Of a DNA stretch of 64,000 nucleotides, positions 8,630-18,834 are shown in pieces. How positions within the stretch are numbered: position 1 is the first letter of the stretch; the number at the start of each line of letters is the position of its first letter. Made by a program: the position numbers and the translations under genes. The notes under the pieces are model-generated. The model was not told the origin of the DNA. It did not search any database and was given only the letters and a program-made list of their open reading frames with translations. Source of the DNA: Eutreptiella sp. 'Long Island Sound 2002' (taxonomy: Eukaryota; Euglenozoa; Euglenophyceae; Eutreptiales; Eutreptiaceae). The stretch covers positions 20,608,225 to 20,672,224 of the forward strand of contig OZ038386.1 of assembly GCA_964036045.1 (NCBI GenBank), read 5' to 3'.

Positions 8630-10773
8630 GGATCAAGCCGTGTGCGGATGAACCGATGAAAGTTCAATCACTGCATGGTGATCATGTTCAAGATCCTCCA
8701 GCTTTTTTGAAGCTACTGATCAGCATGGGACCGAAATATGTCCCCCATAATTCACCATTAAATGTTCTGCGCAAACAACTCTCTGCCCTACACACAGAAT
8801 TCAAACAATTGACCCGGGTTATTTCCTGGAGTGCATTTTTTGCAAACTGTGTGCATGACACGGACAATGACAATTTGCGTTTGGGTTTTCCTTATTCTTC
8901 ATTTTATCCTTCCTCAGGCAAGGATCTGGCGCCGGATGTAATTGACCAGTTGGGTCACATTCACACCGCAATTGAGCAATCGGTGAACCGGCAGCATGAT
9001 CACTGTCTATTGGCATTAGAACGAGAGCTTACACGCCCTCATCAGCGTACAGGTATCAGCTTCAAAGCAGACTTGCTTCGAGATTATCTAAGGCATCATG
9101 TTCTGGTTTCTGCAGATAAAGATGCATCATTTGTCATAATGACTGTACAGTGTTATCAGACTGAAGTCTCTTTCAATATGGCTACAATACACAAAACTGG
9201 TCATCCAGTGTACAAATGTCTGGGTACTGATGAACCCTCACAGCAGGAACACTGGCAGAAAGAGGGCTTACATTGGCAAAATCATCTGATTCAAGTGTTG
9301 GAACAGTTTTACGACAAATTGGCTGACCCTATGCGGAATGCGTTGGTCAAGTTCCTGCACACTTTCCACGATCCTCTGTTAGCCAAATTTTATTTATTGA
9401 TGAAAACTCACAAAGGTCTGCACCTTCGGCCTGATGGCCGTTGGCCTTCTAGACCTATTGTGGGTCTTTACCAATGGGCCACAACTCCGGTCTCCAAGCT
9501 TTTATGTATACTGGGGACCATTTTGTTGAAGTGTGACCGATGGGAGTCACCCTTGGAGACCCCATTAAAGGATGCTCTGGATCTGATTTCTCGAGTACAC
9601 ACTTATATGGATTCGCATTCACCTGGTGATATTGCCCTTACGACGTACGATTTTGATGCGCTGTACACTAATTTGACCCCTACAGATGTTTCAAAAGCCT
9701 GCAAACATTGGCGGAGATGGTACCTGGAGCTGTACGACCCATTAGATCTCTTAACTGATGAAGAGAAATCATTTGCGAGATATATGTTTTCGTCTGTTTC
9801 AAGCGAAGACTTTTTGTTATTTTCGGCCTGGTTTCCCTTCCTTGATTGGCAGTACGATGTGACGCTATCCTTAGCGGAGTTACTTTTGTTGATAGTCATG
9901 AAACACAATGTATTCTTGGCCCCAGGACTAGGCATTTATATTCAGATGATAGGATTTGCGATGGGGACCAATTGTGCTGCGGTTTGGGCGAATCTGATTT
10001 TGAGGTTTTATGAAAAAAAAGCACAATGCAATGGCGCCCAAAAACCAGATTGCCTTTTGACTCGATTTATCGATGATGCTTGTGTCATTCATTTAAAGCT
10101 TGATACACAGTTGCTTCAAGCTTATTTGCATCAAATTTATCCACAGCACTTGACTTTTGAGATTTTGAAGCTTGGTCAGGCTAAAGATGTCTCACTGTTG
10201 GATCTCCAGTTTATTTCATTGTCTCCATTGATTCATACTGTGCACTTTAAACCGACCCACAGTTGTGGCTATATTCCGTTTGCATCAAATACTCCTGTGC
10301 ATTACAAAACCAAATATATTCGAGGTGAGTGTATCAGATACTTGCGCCTGAATAACCTCCAGATTGGGTTTGAGAATTGTTGTAAACGATTGAAGGGTGC
10401 CCTTATGAGACTGAGAGTGCCACAGAAATATTGGGATCCAATGCCTCTGCACTGGCATGATAAGACACGGTTCATGAAGCAAAAACAAAGGACATCACAA
10501 GTAGTTCATGTTTTGCGTGTACCATATCATGCCTCTTTGCGCATGCGTTATAATTGGTTCGTGACCAACATCGGTTCTTCCGTCTCTCAATATGTGCCGA
10601 ACTTGAAATTGGGCACTGTTTTCAAGCCAATGCGTACATTACGTGCCAGTTTTCAAACTTGGCGAACACGTACTTTAACTTGGACTGCTGAGATCCAACG
10701 TGATTTGACTGGGATCTCAACATTGTTGGAGGTCGCCAATGAACTGGATCACACAGATGGCAACCAACAGTAG
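8626..10773 (+). CDS. Penelope-type reverse transcriptase without GIY-YIG domain, copy 1
   Basis: The frame is open from 8413; numbering here starts at the GTG at 8626 (715 residues), and the first ATG is residue 11 (8656). Motifs in order: the Penelope DK motif SADKDASFVIM (162-172), MKTHKG and RPIVG (259-280), motif A YDFDALYTN (catalytic Asp344), motif B GFAMGTN (443-449), motif C RFIDD (Asp483, Asp484), motif D VSLLDLQ (522-528), and thumb FKPTH...YIPF with a later YLRLN. A C-terminal block PYHASL...FKPMRTLRASF resembles the region that precedes the endonuclease in other Penelope-like proteins, but the protein ends there with no GIY-YIG. All catalytic residues are intact, so it could be active. 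It ends TAG followed in frame by TGA TGA. Confidence 0.9.
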   Translation: MRIKPCADEPMKVQSLHGDHVQDPPAFLKLLISMGPKYVPHNSPLNVLRKQLSALHTEFKQLTRVISWSAFFANCVHDTDNDNLRLGFPYSSFYPSSGKDLAPDVIDQLGHIHTAIEQSVNRQHDHCLLALERELTRPHQRTGISFKADLLRDYLRHHVLVSADKDASFVIMTVQCYQTEVSFNMATIHKTGHPVYKCLGTDEPSQQEHWQKEGLHWQNHLIQVLEQFYDKLADPMRNALVKFLHTFHDPLLAKFYLLMKTHKGLHLRPDGRWPSRPIVGLYQWATTPVSKLLCILGTILLKCDRWESPLETPLKDALDLISRVHTYMDSHSPGDIALTTYDFDALYTNLTPTDVSKACKHWRRWYLELYDPLDLLTDEEKSFARYMFSSVSSEDFLLFSAWFPFLDWQYDVTLSLAELLLLIVMKHNVFLAPGLGIYIQMIGFAMGTNCAAVWANLILRFYEKKAQCNGAQKPDCLLTRFIDDACVIHLKLDTQLLQAYLHQIYPQHLTFEILKLGQAKDVSLLDLQFISLSPLIHTVHFKPTHSCGYIPFASNTPVHYKTKYIRGECIRYLRLNNLQIGFENCCKRLKGALMRLRVPQKYWDPMPLHWHDKTRFMKQKQRTSQVVHVLRVPYHASLRMRYNWFVTNIGSSVSQYVPNLKLGTVFKPMRTLRASFQTWRTRTLTWTAEIQRDLTGISTLLEVANELDHTDGNQQ

Positions 10774-10793
10774 TGATGACTCTGGGATAGCGT

Positions 10794-11073
10794 ACTCCAG
10801 CGGAATAGTTGAATTGAACTTTGGTGCATGTCAACCCTAACTCTAGACCTGAATTATTGAGATTGGGAGTGCACTGTACATTTTTTAGCGTCCTGCTATC
10901 TGTGCTTTATACTATTTCGCTCAGAAGTTGATAAGGGGACTACTCGTCCCGAAACGCGTACTGTTGTTTGGACACTCGTCACACTGCGCCGAATCCGGAC
11001 ACTGGTTTGAGTCTTGCTGCACGCTGACTTGCTGGGTCTGAGGGTATTTCCGAGACCAACTGATTTTTGTGAA
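10794..11073 (+). repeat. 3' pseudo-LTR of the Penelope-like element, copy 1
   Basis: It begins ACTCCAGCGG 21 bp after the RT stop. It contains exactly one 97-bp minisatellite unit and the hammerhead-containing segment, and ends GTGAA. It is a direct repeat of 7328-7606, a typical Penelope-like terminal arrangement. Confidence 0.88.
10922..10966 (+). ncRNA. candidate hammerhead ribozyme (3' pseudo-LTR, copy 1)
   Basis: Identical to the 7455-7499 motif: CAGAAG, TTGATAA, stem II, GAA-ACGCGT-A, CTGTTG. Having one in each pseudo-LTR would let a tandem transcript be cut to unit length between 10960 and 10961. Confidence 0.5.
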
Positions 11074-11340
11074 ATGCACAAGCGCAATCTCACATTCAAG
11101 TTTAGAAAGACCAGCAGGCGCGGCACCTGCCGCAGCGGCCCAAATACAAAGCGAAAGCCGTGCGCACGAACGGCAGTACACCCTCCCACCCATGCGCACG
11201 GCTTCCAACCAGACAAGCCATTGGTGTGCGGCAGGGAAATTATATCTGGCTAAGGACTGGCCCCGTCTCAGGAGCGACTTGGTGATGCCGACCCTGTTCA
11301 CATCCAGAACTTAGTAAGAACCAAGGGTGAGGGGAAAAAG
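11074..11340. other. spacer between retroelement and next phosphodiesterase unit
   Basis: 267 bp, repeated at 18835-19102, with no supported gene. It begins right after the 3' pseudo-LTR and is absent to the left of unit 1. It may be the original flank of the retroelement insertion. Confidence 0.45.
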
Positions 11341-11791
11341 GTTTGCGGGGGGCGGGGGTCATTTGAGCCCCCCACCCTCTGGAGTGGCTCCCAGCCCCAG
11401 ACGGGCCCGCAAGGGAGGGCGAGGGGGGGGGGGGGTTACCCCAACATATAAATCTCAAAAGGCGCGGCACGACGTGCTTATCATTTGAGGTATACATTGT
11501 GGGGAAATTTTTTCAACCTTTTTTTATTTCTCTTTCGCTCGATGTCTGAGCCAGGACTGGCCCTCAGATTGCCACTATTTTTAGGCAGGGCTCTGTCGCG
11601 GGAGCCCCTCCCCTCCCCCCCTGCGGGGGGTAAGGGGCCTCGAACCCCACCAAACAACCCCTGTTCCACCAAACAACCCCTGTTCCCCTCTCCCTGCCGC
11701 ATCCTGTGCACCGTTCCAGAGGACTGAGCTCCGCCTGATCATGTCTGAGGCGCCGGACGCCAGTGGCAAATCCGCTTCCAAACATCCGCCC

Positions 11792-13681
11792 TCACGGCGT
11801 CTCCAGAAACACGAAGGGGATCCGGACCTCCTCCGGCGTCAGGCTCCCGTGCGCCCCGACGCGCGCCACGCCCTCCCGCTCGTACTGCGCACGCTCCGCG
11901 GGGAACACCAGCGTCCGCGCGTTCAGCGCGACCGCGACGAAGTCGCCGAGCCGCGGGCGCACTCGCCGGTCGATGAACCGCTCGGGGCCGAAGAGGCCGA
12001 GCTCCCCTGCCGCGACGTCTGTCGGGAACAGCAGGAAGTTCTCCACCAGCTCCGGGTGGCGCCGCCACGCCTCGTGGAAGTCGGCCTGGAGCCCGCACTT
12101 GCAGTGGAACACCGCGTGCCGGCCCTTGCCCTTCGCGCCCACGCAGGCGTAGTCCAGGAACGGCGTGACGTCGTCGGGCAGTAGCACCATGTCCCGCGCC
12201 GTGTCGACGGTGATGTGCCCGTGGTCCGCGGTCACGAGGAGGCAGACGTTGGGGGCGCCGCGCGCGCCGTCGGCCGCGGACACCGCCGCCCACAGCCGCG
12301 CGAGCTCCCGGTCGAACCCGCGGACCACCTCCCGCACGTGCGCGTGCTCCACCCCCAGGGCATGCATGTGCTTGTCTGGGTGCGCGGTGTAGATGTACGT
12401 GAACGTGCGCTTCCCCCCGCCCTCCGCCTTCCGGACCCGCTGAATGGCCTGGTCCACCGCGTCCCGCAACGCGGCGACTGCCTTCGCGGGGCCTTCCGGC
12501 GACTCCAGCGTCCCCCGCCCGAACACCTCCGCCATCGACGCAGAGGCGATGTTGTCGCAGCAGCCGTCCTCCAGCTGCCCCTCCGTCGCGGGCTCCAGTG
12601 CCTCAGGGGGGTCCGCGCGATCTCCGGGCCCGGCGCGGTGCAGCGTCGCGCCCGGCGCGGCCGTCCCGTCCACGGCGCCCGGATGCGACTCCGCGCGCCC
12701 GCTGAACTCCGCCCGCGTGAACCGCGAGAACTCCGACTTCTCGTACGCCGAGATGTACAGCACCTCCCGCCCCGTCCGGTCCCTATGACACACCGCCGGG
12801 TCCGCCACAAAAATCCGCTTCATCGCTTCGTTGCGGGAGTGCGTCTGCGTACTTTCGGCGCCGCCATCGCGCGCGACCTCCGCGGCGATCTCCCTCCCCC
12901 ACTGCGCGGCCAGGCTCCGGCTCTCCGGTGCCGGGCCGCCCTCAGGCCCGCGCGCGGCTCTGTAGTTGGCCACGGCCGCGTCAAGCACCGTCAGCTGCAC
13001 CGGATGGCACAGGTTCTCCGGGTACTTCCCGGCCTCGTTCGGGTACTCCACCCGCAACTGGTCCCGCAGGTCCCACCCCGGTGCCCCGTGCTGCCCTGGC
13101 CACACCGCCGTCGCGAGGGTCGTGAGCGCGGCAGGAGTCGTCGCCGGGAAGATGGACCGGAGGCGCGAGGGCTGGTTATGGGCGAGCAGGAACGAGGGCG
13201 CCCCGCCGCCCAGCAGGTGGCGCTCCAGCACCGCGGTCCCCATCCCGTCACACAGCACAAAGATCACGTGCCGGTTCCGGTTGACCCGCCGCCCGATGCG
13301 GCGCGCAGCGTCGAGGTCGCGCGGGAGCTTGCGGCCGTCGGCCTGCGCCCCGAGATGCCGGACCGCGCGCGCGTCGGTGCAGGCGTACGCCAGCCCGGCA
13401 GCGAGATCGGCGAAGGACATCACCGGCGGCAGGGCGTCGTCTGCCGCCGGTGTCGAACTCGTGCCGCCGGCAGCGGCAGGCCCCAAAGATTCAGCGGCGG
13501 CCGTGGGGGCAGCGCGGTCCTGCATCCACTCGGACTCGTAGAACCCGATCACCGGGTGGACCAGCTTGTTCTCCTTGACCAACGTGTGGAACCGCGCGAC
13601 GTCGTCGTGGTAGAGGGGCGGGGGGCTGCTCTGAGCAGCCCACGGTGCCGACATCTGCTGCGACGAATGGAGGCGCGGCAT
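11792..13681 (-). CDS. alkaline-phosphatase-superfamily phosphodiesterase, copy 2
   Basis: A 629-residue protein with the same sequence as copy 1, including all metal-site motifs (Asp145, Thr181/182, Asp436, His440, Asp486/His487, His611). It lies between the two retroelement copies. The 3' flank differs from copy 1 by small indels in G/C-rich tracts (about 11595-11670). Confidence 0.88.
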   Translation of the reverse strand: MPRLHSSQQMSAPWAAQSSPPPLYHDDVARFHTLVKENKLVHPVIGFYESEWMQDRAAPTAAAESLGPAAAGGTSSTPAADDALPPVMSFADLAAGLAYACTDARAVRHLGAQADGRKLPRDLDAARRIGRRVNRNRHVIFVLCDGMGTAVLERHLLGGGAPSFLLAHNQPSRLRSIFPATTPAALTTLATAVWPGQHGAPGWDLRDQLRVEYPNEAGKYPENLCHPVQLTVLDAAVANYRAARGPEGGPAPESRSLAAQWGREIAAEVARDGGAESTQTHSRNEAMKRIFVADPAVCHRDRTGREVLYISAYEKSEFSRFTRAEFSGRAESHPGAVDGTAAPGATLHRAGPGDRADPPEALEPATEGQLEDGCCDNIASASMAEVFGRGTLESPEGPAKAVAALRDAVDQAIQRVRKAEGGGKRTFTYIYTAHPDKHMHALGVEHAHVREVVRGFDRELARLWAAVSAADGARGAPNVCLLVTADHGHITVDTARDMVLLPDDVTPFLDYACVGAKGKGRHAVFHCKCGLQADFHEAWRRHPELVENFLLFPTDVAAGELGLFGPERFIDRRVRPRLGDFVAVALNARTLVFPAERAQYEREGVARVGAHGSLTPEEVRIPFVFLETP

Positions 13682-13961
13682 TGGTCAACAGTGAAAACAG
13701 GAGAAGACCAACCACCTGACATGCAGGGAGATGCACAGCACAAACATCCCGGAGGCTGTTCACATTCCCATTTGGACATTCGGTCAGTACAGGAATGCGC
13801 TTGGCCGCCAGGGGGGGGGGATTTGAGGGTAGTGTTACAGATGGTGTCACTATTAGAGTGAGGGCAGTCCAGAATTCGAAGAAAGGCATGGCGTGAGCAG
13901 GTCTACAGCACAACTGCTTGACACTTCCAAATTGTTGACTTTTTGTTGGCCTTTTTGTCGG

Positions 13962-15189
13962 CAACCCTAACTCTAGACCTGAATTATTGAGATTGGGAGT
14001 GCACCGTACATTTTTTAGCGTCTCCAGCGGAATAGTTGAATTGAACTTTGGTGCATGTCAACCCTAACTCTAGACCTGAATTATTGAGATTGGGAGTGCA
14101 CTGTACATTTTTTAGCGTCTCCAGCGGAATAGTTGAATTGAACTTTGGTGCATGTCAACCCTAACTCTAGACCTGAATTATTGAGATTGGGAGTGCACCG
14201 TACATTTTTTAGCGTCTCCAGCGGAATAGTTGAATTGAACTTTGGTGCATGTCAACCCTAACTCTAGACCTGAATTATTGAGATTGGGAGTGCACTGTAC
14301 ATTTTTTAGCGTCTCCAGCGGAATAGTTGAATTGAACTTTGGTGCATGTCAACCCTAACTCTAGACCTGAATTATTGAGATTGGGAGTGCACTGTACATT
14401 TTTTAGCGTCTCCAGCGGAATAGTTGAATTGAACTTTGGTGCATGTCAACCCTAACTCTAGACCTGAATTATTGAGATTGGGAGTGCACTGTACATTTTT
14501 TAGCGTCTCCAGCGGAATAGTTGAATTGAACTTTGGTGCATGTCAACCCTAACTCTAGACCTGAATTATTGAGATTGGGAGTGCACTGTACATTTTTTTA
14601 GCGTCTCCAGCGGAATAGTTGAATTGAACTTTGGTGCATGTCAACCCTAACTCTAGACCTGAATTATTGAGATTGGGAGTGCACTGTACATTTTTTAGCG
14701 TCTCCAGCGGAATAGTTGAATTGAACTTTGGTGCATGTCAACCCTAACTCTAGACCTGAATTATTGAGATTGGGAGTGCACTGTACATTTTTTAGCGTCT
14801 CCAGCGGAATAGTTGAATTGAACTTTGGTGCATGTCAACCCTAACTCTAGACCTGAATTATTGAGATTGGGAGTGCACTGTACATTTTTTAGCGTCTCCA
14901 GCGGAATAGTTGAATTGAACTTTGGTGCATGTCAACCCTAACTCTAGACCTGAATTATTGAGATTGGGAGTGCACTGTATATTTTTTAGCGTCTCCAGCG
15001 GAATAGTTGAATTGAACTTTGGTGCATGTCAACCCTAACTCTAGACCTGAATTATTGAGATTGGGAGTGCACTGTACATTTTTTAGCGACTCCAGCGGAA
15101 TAGTTGAATTGAACTTTGGTGCATGTCAACCCTAACTCTAGACCTGAATTATTGAGATTGGGAGTGCACTGTACATTTTTTAGCGTCTG
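13962..15189. repeat. 97-bp minisatellite, copy 2
   Basis: It has the same 12 full units and partial unit as the first array, including the 98-bp unit with an extra T. The preserved unit order and private variants support duplication of the whole block. Confidence 0.93.
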
Positions 15190-15215
15190 CTATCTGTGCT
15201 TTATACTATTTCGCT

Positions 15216-15260
15216 CAGAAGTTGATAAGGGGACTACTCGTCCCGAAACGCGTACTGTTG
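15216..15260 (+). ncRNA. candidate hammerhead ribozyme (5' pseudo-LTR, copy 2)
   Basis: An exact copy of the 7455-7499 motif, with predicted cleavage between 15254 and 15255. Confidence 0.5.
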
Positions 15261-15391
15261 TTTGGACACTCGTCACACTGCGCCGAATCCGGACACTGGT
15301 TTGAGTCTTGCTGCACGCTGACTTGCTGGGTCTGAGGGTATTTCCGAGACCAACTGATTTTTGTGAATTGTGGAATTTTCTGGTGATACTG

Positions 15392-16168
15392 ATGCCTGCG
15401 AAGCAGAAGTGGAATCTGAGTTCTGTCCCAACATCTGCCAAGAGATCGGTGGTGGATTATTTGAAGGCCAAGGAGAAATTGGAGTTCAAGAATCTGGCAA
15501 AGCTGAAACTCGAGTACCACCGTGATCACTCTTTTCACCCGCAACTGACATCGCTTCGAGATGGTTCTGATATTATTCAAGTGGCCATTGCTGAGGAAGC
15601 ACAGAAAGCGATTCACGTTTCGTTGCATGCCAAAAAGCTCGAATTGATTGAGAAGGAACTTCAAGAAATGCAGCTGGGGACACAATCACAGTTGCAGGTG
15701 GCAAAACAAGCTATTGATAAGAGCATTGTGGAGCAACAACAAGAGACGAAGTTGTGGTATTCGATGGAAACGAATCTCATGCAAGATATGGAAGTGGACC
15801 CTGATGTGGATCACAGCGACATCAAGATTGCAGCCACCAAACAGATCATCCTTGCCACGCAACAAATTCGATATGCAGCAAGTACTAAGTGGGAAAAGTG
15901 GCAGCAATTTGAGATTGATAAAGTCACTCGACACAACACACGAGTACAGCAAGCAGAAGTGAGCAAGGAAATTCTACGGGAAGAGATTCAAAGAGGCTTG
16001 TCGATTGAGGACCAGATTGCGAACTTACGAGCTCAAGTTCAGAAATCTTTGATACTGCAAGATCCTCAGGGACAAAAAGGCAATCAACAGAGGCAACCAA
16101 GGTCCCCTCGACATCAGGAACGTGCAGAAAGTCGCTCAAATTCGAAGTCCAGACCAACCTCTAATTGA
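15392..16168 (+). CDS. retroelement ORF1, coiled-coil protein, copy 2
   Basis: 258 residues, identical to copy 1 except Ala for Thr in the stretch LQVAKQAIDK. It has the same TGA stop followed by the same open basic extension (to 16390). Confidence 0.75.
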   Translation: MPAKQKWNLSSVPTSAKRSVVDYLKAKEKLEFKNLAKLKLEYHRDHSFHPQLTSLRDGSDIIQVAIAEEAQKAIHVSLHAKKLELIEKELQEMQLGTQSQLQVAKQAIDKSIVEQQQETKLWYSMETNLMQDMEVDPDVDHSDIKIAATKQIILATQQIRYAASTKWEKWQQFEIDKVTRHNTRVQQAEVSKEILREEIQRGLSIEDQIANLRAQVQKSLILQDPQGQKGNQQRQPRSPRHQERAESRSNSKSRPTSN

Positions 16169-16386
16169 CGTAACAAGGCAAAAAACGATCAGGGACGGCG
16201 CCGACGATCATCAAGCAAATCCAAAAACAAAGAGACATTGAGCCAGTCCCAGAATATTTCCAAAGGAGGCAAAAGAGGCGGCTCCAACAAACGCAGAGCA
16301 AGTCACAGGAACACCAGTTCTCATCAGTCCAAAAAGAGAAGAGGAAGCAAAGAACAAAAAGATGGAAACAACAGCGGCCGAAAAAA

Positions 16387-18534
16387 GTGAGGATCAAGCC
16401 GTGTGCGGATGAACCGATGAAAGTTCAATCACTGCATGGTGATCATGTTCAAGATCCTCCAGCTTTTTTGAAGCTACTGATCAGCATGGGACCGAAATAT
16501 GTCCCCCATAATTCACCATTAAATGTTCTGCGCAAACAACTCTCTGCCCTACACACAGAATTCAAACAATTGACCCGGGTTATTTCCTGGAGTGCATTTT
16601 TTGCAAACTGTGTGCATGACACGGACAATGACAATTTGCGTTTGGGTTTTCCTTATTCTTCATTTTATCCTTCCTCAGGCAAGGATCTGGCGCCGGATGT
16701 AATTGACCAGTTGGGTCACATTCACACCGCAATTGAGCAATCGGTGAACCGGCAGCATGATCACTGTCTATTGGCATTAGAACGAGAGCTTACACGCCCT
16801 CATCAGCGTACAGGTATCAGCTTCAAAGCAGACTTGCTTCGAGATTATCTAAGGCATCATGTTCTGGTTTCTGCAGATAAAGATGCATCATTTGTCATAA
16901 TGACTGTACAGTGTTATCAGACTGAAGTCTCTTTCAATATGGCTACAATACACAAAACTGGTCATCCAGTGTACAAATGTCTGGGTACTGATGAACCCTC
17001 ACAGCAGGAACACTGGCAGAAAGAGGGCTTACATTGGCAAAATCATCTGATTCAAGTGTTGGAACAGTTTTACGACAAATTGGCTGACCCTATGCGGAAT
17101 GCGTTGGTCAAGTTCCTGCACACTTTCCACGATCCTCTGTTAGCCAAATTTTATTTATTGATGAAAACTCACAAAGGTCTGCACCTTCGGCCTGATGGCC
17201 GTTGGCCTTCTAGACCTATTGTGGGTCTTTACCAATGGGCCACAACTCCGGTCTCCAAGCTTTTATGTATACTGGGGACCATTTTGTTGAAGTGTGACCG
17301 ATGGGAGTCACCCTTGGAGACCCCATTAAAGGATGCTCTGGATCTGATTTCTCGAGTACACACTTATATGGATTCGCATTCACCTGGTGATATTGCCCTT
17401 ACGACGTACGATTTTGATGCGCTGTACACTAATTTGACCCCTACAGATGTTTCAAAAGCCTGCAAACATTGGCGGAGATGGTACCTGGAGCTGTACGACC
17501 CATTAGATCTCTTAACTGATGAAGAGAAATCATTTGCGAGATATATGTTTTCGTCTGTTTCAAGCGAAGACTTTTTGTTATTTTCGGCCTGGTTTCCCTT
17601 CCTTGATTGGCAGTACGATGTGACGCTATCCTTAGCGGAGTTACTTTTGTTGATAGTCATGAAACACAATGTATTCTTGGCCCCAGGACTAGGCATTTAT
17701 ATTCAGATGATAGGATTTGCGATGGGGACCAATTGTGCTGCGGTTTGGGCGAATCTGATTTTGAGGTTTTATGAAAAAAAAGCACAATGCAATGGCGCCC
17801 AAAAACCAGATTGCCTTTTGACTCGATTTATCGATGATGCTTGTGTCATTCATTTAAAGCTTGATACACAGTTGCTTCAAGCTTATTTGCATCAAATTTA
17901 TCCACAGCACTTGACTTTTGAGATTTTGAAGCTTGGTCAGGCTAAAGATGTCTCACTGTTGGATCTCCAGTTTATTTCATTGTCTCCATTGATTCATACT
18001 GTGCACTTTAAACCGACCCACAGTTGTGGCTATATTCCGTTTGCATCAAATACTCCTGTGCATTACAAAACCAAATATATTCGAGGTGAGTGTATCAGAT
18101 ACTTGCGCCTGAATAACCTCCAGATTGGGTTTGAGAATTGTTGTAAACGATTGAAGGGTGCCCTTATGAGACTGAGAGTGCCACAGAAATATTGGGATCC
18201 AATGCCTCTGCACTGGCATGATAAGACACGGTTCATGAAGCAAAAACAAAGGACATCACAAGTAGTTCATGTTTTGCGTGTACCATATCATGCCTCTTTG
18301 CGCATGCGTTATAATTGGTTCGTGACCAACATCGGTTCTTCCGTCTCTCAATATGTGCCGAACTTGAAATTGGGCACTGTTTTCAAGCCAATGCGTACAT
18401 TACGTGCCAGTTTTCAAACTTGGCGAACACGTACTTTAACTTGGACTGCTGAGATCCAACGTGATTTGACTGGGATCTCAACATTGTTGGAGGTCGCCAA
18501 TGAACTGGATCACACAGATGGCAACCAACAGTAG
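16387..18534 (+). CDS. Penelope-type reverse transcriptase without GIY-YIG domain, copy 2
   Basis: The protein is identical to copy 1, with intact motif A (YDFDALY), motif B (GFAMGTN) and motif C (RFIDD). The same non-ATG start problem applies; the first ATG is at 16417. Confidence 0.9.
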   Translation: MRIKPCADEPMKVQSLHGDHVQDPPAFLKLLISMGPKYVPHNSPLNVLRKQLSALHTEFKQLTRVISWSAFFANCVHDTDNDNLRLGFPYSSFYPSSGKDLAPDVIDQLGHIHTAIEQSVNRQHDHCLLALERELTRPHQRTGISFKADLLRDYLRHHVLVSADKDASFVIMTVQCYQTEVSFNMATIHKTGHPVYKCLGTDEPSQQEHWQKEGLHWQNHLIQVLEQFYDKLADPMRNALVKFLHTFHDPLLAKFYLLMKTHKGLHLRPDGRWPSRPIVGLYQWATTPVSKLLCILGTILLKCDRWESPLETPLKDALDLISRVHTYMDSHSPGDIALTTYDFDALYTNLTPTDVSKACKHWRRWYLELYDPLDLLTDEEKSFARYMFSSVSSEDFLLFSAWFPFLDWQYDVTLSLAELLLLIVMKHNVFLAPGLGIYIQMIGFAMGTNCAAVWANLILRFYEKKAQCNGAQKPDCLLTRFIDDACVIHLKLDTQLLQAYLHQIYPQHLTFEILKLGQAKDVSLLDLQFISLSPLIHTVHFKPTHSCGYIPFASNTPVHYKTKYIRGECIRYLRLNNLQIGFENCCKRLKGALMRLRVPQKYWDPMPLHWHDKTRFMKQKQRTSQVVHVLRVPYHASLRMRYNWFVTNIGSSVSQYVPNLKLGTVFKPMRTLRASFQTWRTRTLTWTAEIQRDLTGISTLLEVANELDHTDGNQQ

Positions 18535-18554
18535 TGATGACTCTGGGATAGCGT

Positions 18555-18834
18555 ACTCCAGCGGAATAGTTGAATTGAACTTTGGTGCATGTCAACCCTA
18601 ACTCTAGACCTGAATTATTGAGATTGGGAGTGCACTGTACATTTTTTAGCGTCCTGCTATCTGTGCTTTATACTATTTCGCTCAGAAGTTGATAAGGGGA
18701 CTACTCGTCCCGAAACGCGTACTGTTGTTTGGACACTCGTCACACTGCGCCGAATCCGGACACTGGTTTGAGTCTTGCTGCACGCTGACTTGCTGGGTCT
18801 GAGGGTATTTCCGAGACCAACTGATTTTTGTGAA
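18555..18834 (+). repeat. 3' pseudo-LTR of the Penelope-like element, copy 2
   Basis: Same sequence as 10794-11073, containing a hammerhead-like motif at 18683-18727. The 5' partner is 15089-15367. Confidence 0.85.
18683..18727 (+). ncRNA. candidate hammerhead ribozyme (3' pseudo-LTR, copy 2)
   Basis: The fourth identical copy of the motif, with predicted cleavage between 18721 and 18722. Confidence 0.5.

Larger units (their letters stand above)
6201..11073 (+). mobile_element. Penelope-like retroelement, copy 1
   Basis: In order: 12 full plus one partial 97-bp minisatellite units (6201-7428), a 5' pseudo-LTR (7328-7606) with a hammerhead-like fold, coiled-coil ORF1 (7631-8407), the reverse transcriptase ORF (to 10773) and a 3' pseudo-LTR (10794-11073). 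Directly repeated pseudo-LTRs, the DK motif upstream of the RT fingers and hammerhead motifs are all known hallmarks of Penelope-like elements. The GIY-YIG endonuclease found at the C-terminus of many members is absent, as in the endonuclease-deficient, telomere-associated branch. The left boundary is inferred from copy 3 of the phosphodiesterase, where similarity ends just before 6201. Confidence 0.85.
13962..18834 (+). mobile_element. Penelope-like retroelement, copy 2
   Basis: Same architecture as copy 1, offset by 7761 bp: minisatellite 13962-15189, 5' pseudo-LTR 15089-15367, ORF1 15392-16168, RT 16387-18534 and 3' pseudo-LTR 18555-18834. Near-identity with copy 1 shows that element and gene were duplicated together rather than inserted twice. 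Confidence 0.85.

Noticed and set aside
8626-10773. Retron, group II intron or telomerase RT
   Set aside because: The DK motif, RFIDD motif C, thumb pattern, pseudo-LTRs and ORF1 fit a Penelope-like element. There is no msr/msd, maturase, T motif or other telomerase signature.
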